The notes under the pieces were generated by a model. It saw only the letters and a program-made list of their open reading frames with translations, ran no database searches and was not told the DNA's origin. Shown one piece after another: positions 57,980 through 64,000 of a stretch of 64,000 nucleotides of DNA. The position numbers were made by a program, and so were the translations under genes. This DNA is from JAHFUS01 sp035689115 (GTDB lineage Bacteria > Actinomycetota > Acidimicrobiia > Acidimicrobiales > GCA-2861595): contig DASSMA010000064.1 of the NCBI GenBank assembly GCA_035689115.1, forward strand, positions 124,001 through 188,000, written 5' to 3'. Each line of letters opens with the position of its first letter. Position 1 is the first letter of the stretch.

Positions 57980-59230
57980 GTGATCGAGACGACCACGCTG
58001 GACAACGGGATCACCGTCGTCACCGAGCGCATGCCGTGGGTGCGCTCGGTGAGCGCCGGCTTCTGGGTCGGCACCGGGTCCCGGGACGAGGGCGAGGGGC
58101 TGTTCGGCGCGTCGCACTTCCTCGAGCACCTGCTCTTCAAGGGCACGCCCACCCGCACCGCCCGGGGCATCGCCGAGGACGTCGACGCGGTGGGCGGCGA
58201 CATGAACGCCTTCACCACCAGGGAGTACACGGCGTTCTACCTCCGCGTCCTCGACGACAGCGTCGACCTGGCCCTGGACATCCTCTCCGACATCCTCTGG
58301 AACCCGGCGTTCCGGGCCGACGAGGTGGAGGCCGAGCGCCAGGTGATCCTCGAGGAGATCCTGATGCGGGCCGACGAACCCGCCGACCTGGTGCACGAGG
58401 TCTTCACCGAGGCCCTCTTCCCCGACCACCCGGTGGGCCGGGAGGTGCTGGGAGACGAGCCGTCCATCGAGAACATGAGCAGGGAGGCCATCGCCGCCTT
58501 CCACCGCCACCACTACCGGCCCGGCAACATGGTGTTCGCGGCCGCCGGCAACCTCCACCACGAGGCTCTGGTCGAGGGCGTGGAGCGCCGCTTCGCCGGC
58601 GGTGCCGGCGGCGCGGCGCCGGTCCGGACGGCGCCCGTGGTGCCCCCGCGAGGGTGGGCGATCGACCCCCGCCCCACCGAGCAGGCCCATCTGGTGGTCG
58701 GGATGCGCGCCTTCGACGTCCATTCCGAGGACCGCCACGCCCTGTCGGTGGTGAACCACGTCCTGGGCGGCGGCATGTCCTCGCGGCTGTTCCAGACGAT
58801 CCGGGAGGAGCGCGGCCTCGCCTACTCGGTGTACTCCTACCGCAGCCTGCTGGGCGACACCGGCATGCTGTCGGTGTACGCGGGCACCATGCCGGCCCGG
58901 CTGCGCGAGGTCCTCGACCTGGTGCGCGACGGCATCGACTCCATCGCCGCCGGCGGCATCACCGAGCGGGAGCTGGAGGTGGCCAAGGGTCACGTGGTGG
59001 GCGAGCTGGCCCTGTCGCTCGAGGACTCGGCCGCCCGCATGAGCCGCATCGGCCGCTGCCAGCTGATCCACGGCACGGTGCCCACCGTCGACGAGGTGGT
59101 GGCCAGCGTCGCCGCCGTCACCCTCGACGACGCCGCCCGGGTGGCGGCCGAGGTCCTCGGGAACCCCCAGGTCGTGGCGGTCGTCGGCCCGGTCGACGAC
59201 GGCTTCGCCGACGCCGCCCAGGTAGCCTGA
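57980..59230 (+). CDS. M16 family zinc protease (PepR-like)
   Basis: A 416-residue cytoplasmic metallopeptidase. The inverted zinc motif HFLEH lies in FGASHFLEHLLFKGT, with the third ligand Glu in EVEAERQVILEEI, so the N-terminal half is catalytic. The C-terminal half (RGLAYSVYSYRSLLGDTGML) is the usual inactive M16 domain. The pnp-M16-dapB order is the mycobacterial one. GTG 57980 lies 13 bp after pnp. Its last codons contain the dapB -10 box. Confidence 0.93.
   Translation: MIETTTLDNGITVVTERMPWVRSVSAGFWVGTGSRDEGEGLFGASHFLEHLLFKGTPTRTARGIAEDVDAVGGDMNAFTTREYTAFYLRVLDDSVDLALDILSDILWNPAFRADEVEAERQVILEEILMRADEPADLVHEVFTEALFPDHPVGREVLGDEPSIENMSREAIAAFHRHHYRPGNMVFAAAGNLHHEALVEGVERRFAGGAGGAAPVRTAPVVPPRGWAIDPRPTEQAHLVVGMRAFDVHSEDRHALSVVNHVLGGGMSSRLFQTIREERGLAYSVYSYRSLLGDTGMLSVYAGTMPARLREVLDLVRDGIDSIAAGGITERELEVAKGHVVGELALSLEDSAARMSRIGRCQLIHGTVPTVDEVVASVAAVTLDDAARVAAEVLGNPQVVAVVGPVDDGFADAAQVA
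59223..59228 (+). promoter_or_regulatory. -10 box, leaderless dapB promoter
   Basis: TAGCCT overlaps the final codons of the M16 gene and ends 6 bp before GTG 59235. Confidence 0.5.
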
Positions 59231-59234
59231 GCCC

Positions 59235-60026
59235 GTGCTCCGCGTCGGGGTGTTCGGCGCCGGCGGCCGGATGGGTTCCACCGTCTGCCGGGCGGTGGCC
59301 GACGACCCCGATCTCGAGCTGGCGGCCGCCGTCGACCCGTACCACGTCGGGATCGACCTGCGGCAGCTCATCGGCGACGGCGGCGTGGGCGTGCAGATCG
59401 CCGGCGACGCCGACGCCCTCAGCCGGGCCGGGGCCGACGTGGCCGTCGACTTCACCGCCGCCACCGCCGCCCGGGCCAACCTGCGGTGGTGTGCCGAGCA
59501 CCGGGTGCACGCCGTGGTGGGCACCACCGGCCTCACCGGCGACGACCTCGACACCCTTCGGCGCCAGTTCGTCGACGGGGTGAACTGCGTGGTGGCGCCG
59601 AACTTCGCCATCGGGGCGGTGCTCATGATGCGCTTCGCCGAGCTGGCGGCGCCGTGGTTCGAGACAGCCGAGGTCATCGAGCTGCACCACGACGCCAAGG
59701 TCGACGCCCCGTCGGGCACCGCCATGCTCACCGCCGAGCGGATGGCCGCCGCCTCGCCCGACTGGGCGCCGGACCCCACCACCGACATGGTCGTGCCGGG
59801 GGCCCGGGGCGGCCCCGGCCCCGGCGGCATCCACGTCCACTCGGTGCGCCTGCGGGGCCTGGTCGCCCACCAGGAGGTCCTCCTCGGCACCATGGGCCAG
59901 AGCCTGTCGATCCGCCACGACTCGTTCGACCGCAGCTCCTTCATGCCCGGGGTGCTGCTGGCGGTGAAGGCGGTGGGCGACAGGCCCGGCCTCACCGTGG
60001 GCCTCGACGCCCTGCTCGGTCTGTAG
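59235..60026 (+). CDS. dapB: 4-hydroxy-tetrahydrodipicolinate reductase
   Basis: DapB catalyses the second step of the lysine/diaminopimelate branch. The 263-residue enzyme shows the nucleotide motif VFGAGGRMGSTVC, VDFTAATAARANLRWC, VGTTGLTGDDL and the active-site stretch ELHHDAKVDAPSGTA. The start GTG 59235 is fixed by the leaderless promoter. dapA, the preceding pathway step, lies 2.3 kb downstream behind four unrelated small genes. Confidence 0.95.
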   Translation: MLRVGVFGAGGRMGSTVCRAVADDPDLELAAAVDPYHVGIDLRQLIGDGGVGVQIAGDADALSRAGADVAVDFTAATAARANLRWCAEHRVHAVVGTTGLTGDDLDTLRRQFVDGVNCVVAPNFAIGAVLMMRFAELAAPWFETAEVIELHHDAKVDAPSGTAMLTAERMAAASPDWAPDPTTDMVVPGARGGPGPGGIHVHSVRLRGLVAHQEVLLGTMGQSLSIRHDSFDRSSFMPGVLLAVKAVGDRPGLTVGLDALLGL

Positions 60027-60032
60027 GCGCCG

Positions 60033-60719
60033 CTACTCGTCGTCCTCGGTCTCGGCCTGGGCCTCCTCCAGCTCGTGCTCCATCGTGGCGACCGATTCCA
60101 GCTCCGAGGTGCCCTTCTTGCGGCTGGTGACGATCTGGATGGCCACGATCACGACGGAGACGATCGTGAGGGGCCACTGGTAGCGGTGGAGGAAGCGCAG
60201 GACCGCCTCGAGGGGGTCGGAGAACACGTTGCCGAAGATCCGCAGCAGGATCATGGTGACGACGGTGCCGCCCAGGTTGAGGGCGACGAACACGCTGGCC
60301 CGCATCTTGGAGGCGCCCGCCAGCACCGAGACGATGGCGTTGGGAGCGATGAACACCATGGGGTAGGCGGCCTTCTGGAACCAGCCCTCGAACACGCTCA
60401 CGCCCGAGGAGTCGCCCAGCTTGCGCTCGATCCAGCGCACGCCGGCGTCGCCGTAGCGGCGGCCGAGGACGAAGTAGAGCGGGTCGGACAGCATCTGGCG
60501 GAACACGCCCACCGTGAAGAACGTCACCACGTCGAGCTTGGGGGAGACGAGCGCCAGGTACCGCTTGCGGGTGTTCATGAGGATGAGCCACACCGGGTGG
60601 TGGGTCGCCAGCGTGGAGAAGAAGGCGTCGCCGGCGTAGGCGAGGGCGGTGAGGGCGATGATGGGCGCCAGCAGCAGCCACAGCGACAGGCGGCTGTAGG
60701 TCGGTCGGGGCTCGTCCAA
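60033..60719 (-). CDS. DedA/VTT-like multi-pass membrane protein
   Basis: A 228-residue membrane protein with about five hydrophobic segments. The central region VLGRRYGDAGVRWIERKLG followed by AYPMVFIAPNAIVSVLAGASKM and LNLGGTVVTMILL resembles the VTT/DedA fold, which is linked to lipid flipping. The match is by eye and moderate. The C-terminus is acidic and cytoplasmic (HELEEAQAETEDDE). The start TTG 60719 is supported by TAGCGT 7 bp upstream on the minus strand. It converges with dapB, 6 bp between stops. Confidence 0.6.
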   Translation of the reverse strand: MDEPRPTYSRLSLWLLLAPIIALTALAYAGDAFFSTLATHHPVWLILMNTRKRYLALVSPKLDVVTFFTVGVFRQMLSDPLYFVLGRRYGDAGVRWIERKLGDSSGVSVFEGWFQKAAYPMVFIAPNAIVSVLAGASKMRASVFVALNLGGTVVTMILLRIFGNVFSDPLEAVLRFLHRYQWPLTIVSVVIVAIQIVTSRKKGTSELESVATMEHELEEAQAETEDDE

Positions 60720-60726
60720 GGCGGCG

Positions 60727-60732
60727 ACGCTA
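60727..60732 (-). promoter_or_regulatory. -10 box, leaderless DedA-like gene promoter
   Basis: On the minus strand TAGCGT ends 7 bp before TTG 60719. Confidence 0.45.
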
Positions 60733-60796
60733 CCGGGCCGGGCCCGATTCCGGAGAAAGGGCGCCCGAATGCACAGAACGGACGCTTGGAATGATC

Positions 60797-60802
60797 TACC
60801 AT
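60797..60802 (+). promoter_or_regulatory. Candidate -10 box upstream of LamG protein gene
   Basis: TACCAT lies 51 bp before ATG 60854. The leader contains GGGGGTAA as ribosome site. Confidence 0.35.
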
Positions 60803-60853
60803 TGGGGCGGCGATCCCTGCGGACGGGATCGCATCCACCCCCGGGGGTAATCC

Positions 60854-61615
60854 ATGCATACTTCGGCCCAGCGCGGCGGCTGGCGCCATGTCACCGCCAC
60901 AATCGTTGGCGGCGCCGGTCTGGCCGCCCTGATCACCGTCACCGCCCAGCCGGCCGGTGCCGGCCGGTCCATCGGCAGCACCTACGCCTTCTCGGAGGGC
61001 ACGGGCCAGATCACGGTGGACCGCTCCACCTACCACCTCGACGGCGTCCTCGGCAGCTCGGACGCGGTCGAGGACAGCGATCCCACGTGGATCAAGGGCG
61101 CCAGCAGGTCGACCAAGGCCCTGCACTTCGACGGCGGCGACTTCGTCACCGTGCCCGACTCGCCCGCCCTGGAGGGCCAGCGGATCACCGTCGGTGCCGT
61201 GGTCCGGGCCACCGCCCCGGGCGCCTATCGCTACGTCCTGTCGAAGGGCGCCGTCGGCTGCGAGATGGCCTCCTACGGCCTGTACACCGCTGCCAGCGGC
61301 GGCCTCACCTTCTACGTGTCGAACGGCTGGTCCTTCACGTCGTCGCCCGACGCCGGCCCGGCCCTGTGGGACGGCGCCTGGCACACCGTGTACGGCACCT
61401 ACGACGGCGCCACCGTGCGGCTCTACGTCGACGGGGTGCAGGTGGGCGACGGCACCGCCTCGACCATCACCGTCCAGTACGGCTTGGCCGGCGACAACCG
61501 CGTGTTCATCGGCAACTTCGGCGGCGCGTGCGCATCACCGCCCGGGTTCGTGGGCGACATCGACAGCGCCGCCGTCCTCCACGACGTCGTGCGCTGGAGC
61601 CCGCCCAGGGGCTGA
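60854..61615 (+). CDS. Secreted LamG-type (concanavalin-like) domain protein
   Basis: A 253-residue exported protein with a signal peptide (about residues 1-36, cleaved near AGAG). One jelly-roll LamG/pentraxin-like domain follows, with KALHFDGGDFVTVPDSPAL, WHTVYGTYDGATVRLYVDG and NRVFIGNFGG. Such domains bind carbohydrates or surfaces. Two cysteines (about residues 136 and 231) may form a disulfide. No enzyme domain is attached. Its TGA is directly followed by TCA, the stop of the converging gene. Confidence 0.8.
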   Translation: MHTSAQRGGWRHVTATIVGGAGLAALITVTAQPAGAGRSIGSTYAFSEGTGQITVDRSTYHLDGVLGSSDAVEDSDPTWIKGASRSTKALHFDGGDFVTVPDSPALEGQRITVGAVVRATAPGAYRYVLSKGAVGCEMASYGLYTAASGGLTFYVSNGWSFTSSPDAGPALWDGAWHTVYGTYDGATVRLYVDGVQVGDGTASTITVQYGLAGDNRVFIGNFGGACASPPGFVGDIDSAAVLHDVVRWSPPRG

Positions 61616-61821
61616 TCAGGAGAGAGGCCAGGGGCGGGACCAGACGAAGACCCGGGCGTCGGTGGTGCGGGTCCAGCGCAGGGCATCCGCCGACCGCCAG
61701 ATCGCCGCCCGCCGGCGGCCGGCCCCCCGAACGGGGTGCCGGCGAGGACCCACCCCGGTCCGTGGGCCTCGGGCCCGATGGCCGCCGCCAGCATGCCGCC
61801 GGCCACCAGGAGCACGGTCAC
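61616..61821 (-). pseudogene. Small membrane protein gene, frame broken at a G6 run
   Basis: From GTG 61821, coupled to the lipoprotein stop by GTGA, the frame reads MTVLLVAGGMLAAAIGPEA and on to GWVLAGTPFGG. At a run of six G on the minus strand (61728-61723), a change of -1 frame gives RRAAIWRSADALRWTRTT and ends with RPWPLS at a stop that abuts the LamG stop (TGATCA). Without the shift, the frame runs deep into the antisense of the LamG gene. An assembly indel, a real mutation or slippage could explain it. Intact product would be about 70 residues. Confidence 0.4.
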
Positions 61822-62171
61822 GGCGACGGCCGGGCGGCTCGTGCCTGGAGCGGCCGGGCCGGGCGGCGGCCAGGAGGCGGGGCGAGGCAGGCAGGGGCCG
61901 GCGGCGTGGTGGTGACGGTGGCCCGACCGGGCCAGCGCGGCGCGGCGGGCACGACGGGGCAGCCCACGACGACAGCGGCGGCGGTGGGCGGCGGGCTGGC
62001 GGTACCCGTCGTGCGCCGGCCGCCGTCGTGGCGGCCGGGCGCCACGGGCACAGCGATCGGGCCGGAGAGCACGACCGGGACGGGCTCGGCGGTGGGGACG
62101 GTCGCCGGCTCGCAGGCGGCCAGCGCGAGCAGGGCGCCGGCGACGGCGAGGAGCACGAAGCATCGCGGCAT
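61818..62171 (-). CDS. Small predicted lipoprotein
   Basis: A 117-residue protein with signal MPRCFVLLAVAGALLALAAC, the lipobox LAAC placing Cys at residue 20. The mature part is Pro/Ala/Thr-rich with no recognisable domain. An in-frame ATG at 62198 would add nine residues with an unusual A/T-rich composition and is less likely. Its stop overlaps the start of the broken small gene. It is divergent from dapA. Confidence 0.5.
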   Translation of the reverse strand: MPRCFVLLAVAGALLALAACEPATVPTAEPVPVVLSGPIAVPVAPGRHDGGRRTTGTASPPPTAAAVVVGCPVVPAAPRWPGRATVTTTPPAPACLAPPPGRRPARPLQARAARPSP

Positions 62172-62247
62172 GTCCCGTACTGTTTCATATTCTTTCATGT
62201 CTCGCCGGTGGTTTTTCTGTCCACAGAGGGGCAGCGACGGTCCCGGC

Positions 62248-62253
62248 TACGCT
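62248..62253 (+). promoter_or_regulatory. -10 box upstream of the dapA mini-ORF
   Basis: TACGCT ends 7 bp before ATG 62261, the start of an 8-codon reading frame ending in a GTGA overlap with dapA. Confidence 0.5.
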
Positions 62254-62260
62254 CGGGGCG

Positions 62261-62287
62261 ATGCCCGACGATCGGACCCGACGGTGA
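62261..62287 (+). CDS. Leader mini-ORF coupled to dapA
   Basis: ATG 62261 opens an 8-codon frame, MPDDRTRR, whose TGA overlaps the dapA GTG as GTGA. Its spacing to the -10 box (7 bp) is that of a leaderless start. dapA itself has no good ribosome site, so ribosomes may reach it by reading this peptide first. There are no Lys codons, so a classical lysine attenuator is unlikely. Confidence 0.45.
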   Translation: MPDDRTRR

Positions 62288-63204
62288 GCGAGGGCGGCCC
62301 CCCGGGGCGCTTCGGCGGCGTGCTCACCGCCATGGTCACGCCCTTCGACGCCGAGGGCGGCCTCGACCTCGACGGCGCCGCCACGCTGGCCCGCTGGCTG
62401 GTCGACAACGGCAGCGAGGGGCTCGTCGTGGCCGGCACCACCGGCGAGGCCCCGGTGCTCACCGACGACGAGCGCTGCGACCTGTTCCGGGCGGTGGCCG
62501 AGGCGGTCACCGTGCCGGTGGTGGCGGGGGCCGGCACCAACGACACCGCCCACTCGGTCGAGATGGCCGAGCGGGCGGCGGCCGCCGGCGCAGCGGCCAT
62601 CCTGGCCGTCACCCCGTACTACAACCGCCCCTCGCAGGCCGGCATCGAGGCCCACTTCCGGGCGGTGGCGGCCGCCACCGACCTGCCCGTCGTGCTCTAC
62701 GACATCCCGGTGCGCACGGGGCGCAAGATCGCCCACGACACGCTGCTGCGCCTGGCCCGGGAGGTGCCCACCGTCGTGGCCGTCAAGGACGCCGCCGGCA
62801 ACCCCGCCGGTTCGGCCCACCTCATCGCCGAGGCGCCCGGCGGGTTCGAGCTCTACAGCGGCGACGACGGCCTCACCCTGCCCCTGCTCGCCGTCGGCGC
62901 GGTGGGCGTGATCGGCGTGGCCACCCACTGGACGGGCCGGCTCCACGCCCGCATGTTCGAGGCGTTCGTGAAGGGCGACGTCGATGAGGCCCGGCGGCTC
63001 AACGCCACCATGCTCCCGTCGTTCGCCTTCGAGACGGGCGACGACGCCCCGAACCCGCTGCCCACCAAGGCGCTGCTCCGCGTGCTCGGGCTCCCGGTGG
63101 GGGAGTGCCGGCTGCCGATGGGGCCGGCGCCCTCGGGGCTCGAGGACCGGGCCCGCGAGGTGCTGACCGCCCTGGGCGACGCGGCGCCGCCACCGCATGG
63201 CTGA
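62284..63204 (+). CDS. dapA: 4-hydroxy-tetrahydrodipicolinate synthase
   Basis: DapA condenses pyruvate and aspartate semialdehyde, the first committed step to diaminopimelate and lysine. The 306-residue TIM-barrel enzyme has GTTGEAPVLTDDE, PYYNRPSQAGIEAHF, the tyrosine in LYDIPVRTG and the Schiff-base lysine in VVAVKDAAGN. GTG 62284 overlaps the mini-ORF stop. It overlaps rnj by 8 bp. dapA-rnj adjacency is conserved in actinobacteria. Confidence 0.95.
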   Translation: MSEGGPPGRFGGVLTAMVTPFDAEGGLDLDGAATLARWLVDNGSEGLVVAGTTGEAPVLTDDERCDLFRAVAEAVTVPVVAGAGTNDTAHSVEMAERAAAAGAAAILAVTPYYNRPSQAGIEAHFRAVAAATDLPVVLYDIPVRTGRKIAHDTLLRLAREVPTVVAVKDAAGNPAGSAHLIAEAPGGFELYSGDDGLTLPLLAVGAVGVIGVATHWTGRLHARMFEAFVKGDVDEARRLNATMLPSFAFETGDDAPNPLPTKALLRVLGLPVGECRLPMGPAPSGLEDRAREVLTALGDAAPPPHG

Positions 63205-64000
63205 CCCGGTCCGCATCACCTTCCTCGGCGGCCTGGGGGAGATCGGCCGGAACTGCGCCGCCTTCGAGCTGGCCGGGCGCATCCTGCTCCTCGACTGCGG
63301 GCTCATGTTCCCCGACCTCGAGATGCCGGGCGTCGACCTGGTGCTCCCCGACTTCACCTGGCTGCGCGAGAACGCCCACCGGCTGGAGGGGTGCGTCATC
63401 TCCCACGGCCACGAGGACCACGCCGGCGGCCTGTCGTTCCTGTTGCGGGAGCTGGAGTTCCCGATCTACGGGTCGGCCCTCACCCTGGGCCTGGCCCGCA
63501 ACCGCATCGAGGAGGCGGGCGTCCTCCACCGCACCGAGCTGATCCCGGTGGCCGACGGCGAGCGGCGCATGATCGGGCCCTTCGACGTCGAGTTCATCCC
63601 CGTCACCCACTCGGTGCCCCACGGCTTCGCCACCGCCTTCCACACGCCCCAGGGCGTGATCCTGCACTCGGGCGACTTCAAGCTCGACCTCACGCCGGTC
63701 GACGGCCGCATCACCGACCTGGCCCGCATCGGCGCCATGTCCTCGGGCGAGGGCATCCGCCTGCTGCTGTCCGACTCCACCAACGCCGAGGAGCCGGGGT
63801 TCACCCCGAGCGAGACGTCGGTGGGGGAGTCGCTGCGCGACCTGTTCCGCGACAACCCCGACAAGCGGGTGGTCGTCACCTGCTTCGCCAGCCACATCCA
63901 CCGCGTCCAGCAGGTGGCCGACGTGGCCATCGCCAGCGGCCGCACCATCGCCACGCTGGGCCGCTCGATGGCCAAGAACGTCGCGCTGGCGAGGGAGATG
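63197..64000 (+). CDS. rnj: Ribonuclease J, 5' part
   Basis: The first 268 residues of a metallo-beta-lactamase/beta-CASP ribonuclease, cut by the window end. The zinc motif SHGHEDHAGG is at about residues 72-81. Further ligands are seen in PVTHSVPHG and HSGDFKLD, and the start of the beta-CASP domain in FASHIHRVQQ. RNase J processes and degrades mRNA and rRNA in actinobacteria. The ATG lies inside the end of dapA (ATGGCTGA overlap). Confidence 0.95.
   Translation, partial: MADPVRITFLGGLGEIGRNCAAFELAGRILLLDCGLMFPDLEMPGVDLVLPDFTWLRENAHRLEGCVISHGHEDHAGGLSFLLRELEFPIYGSALTLGLARNRIEEAGVLHRTELIPVADGERRMIGPFDVEFIPVTHSVPHGFATAFHTPQGVILHSGDFKLDLTPVDGRITDLARIGAMSSGEGIRLLLSDSTNAEEPGFTPSETSVGESLRDLFRDNPDKRVVVTCFASHIHRVQQVADVAIASGRTIATLGRSMAKNVALAREM

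Noticed and set aside
1..64000. tRNA, rRNA, riboswitch or insertion sequence
   Set aside because: No cloverleaf with TTCRANY-type arm, no transposase, and no known riboswitch core was recognised in the intergenic gaps, all of which are below 300 bp.

Overview
The window is a stretch of core chromosome from a very high G+C actinobacterium. SepIVA, DUF2469, the WhiG-type sigma factor, an Eis-type acetyltransferase, RDD/SpoIIM/MoxR/DUF58 genes and the gene order all point there. The order sepIVA-DUF177-rpmF-rnc-mutM-smc-ftsY-ffh-rpsP-khpA-rimM-trmD-rplS-lepB-DUF2469-UPF0102-comM-dprA, then whiG-M23-rpsB-tsf-pyrH-frr-cdsA-dxr-M50-ispG, then proS-rimP-nusA-ylxR-infB-DUF503-rbfA-DHH-truB-ribF-rpsO-pnp-M16-dapB-dapA-rnj, follows the one known from mycobacteria and streptomycetes. 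A deep-branching class such as Acidimicrobiia is my guess from the overall style, not something the sequence proves.

Layout. 1-12.4 kb: septation, ribosomal protein L32, fatty-acid/phospholipid genes (plsX, acpP), RNase III, MutM, an orphan tandem CdiI-like immunity gene, SMC, FtsY, a secreted protein and a methyltransferase. 12.4-16.6 kb: the ffh-rpsP-khpA-rimM-trmD-rplS-lepB operon. 16.6-17.9 kb: DUF2469, UPF0102 and a small zinc protein, bracketed by two inverted copies of a palindrome-rich intergenic repeat. 17.9-25.7 kb: a secreted metzincin, comM, dprA, whiG, a degenerate LytM protein, a GAF-GGDEF diguanylate cyclase and a membrane protein with a Pro/Trp/Gln-rich tail. 25.7-34.3 kb: the DUF4129-DUF4350-MoxR-DUF58 cluster, a divergent SpoIIM-like gene, two RDD proteins, DUF2752 and a SpoIID-like protein. 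34.3-42.7 kb: rpsB-tsf-pyrH-frr-cdsA, then dxr-M50 protease-ispG. 42.7-53.6 kb: Eis-like acetyltransferase, proS, then the rimP-nusA-infB-rbfA-truB translation operon. 53.6-64 kb: ribF, arfB, rpsO, pnp, M16 peptidase, dapB, a DedA-like protein, a LamG protein, a small lipoprotein pair, dapA and the 5' part of rnj.

Most genes are packed head to tail with 1-8 bp overlaps (ATGA, GTGA, TTGA), which suggests translational coupling. Many transcription units begin with a TANNNT -10 hexamer only 6-12 bp before the start codon, which suggests leaderless mRNAs and fixes several starts. Two genes, ylxR and DUF503, appear to start at GTA codons inside GTAG stop/start overlaps, and rimM appears to start at CTG. 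I saw no tRNA, rRNA, CRISPR array, insertion sequence or prophage. The unusual content lies in translation starts, intergenic repeats and hairpins, and a few accessory genes rather than in one large cassette.
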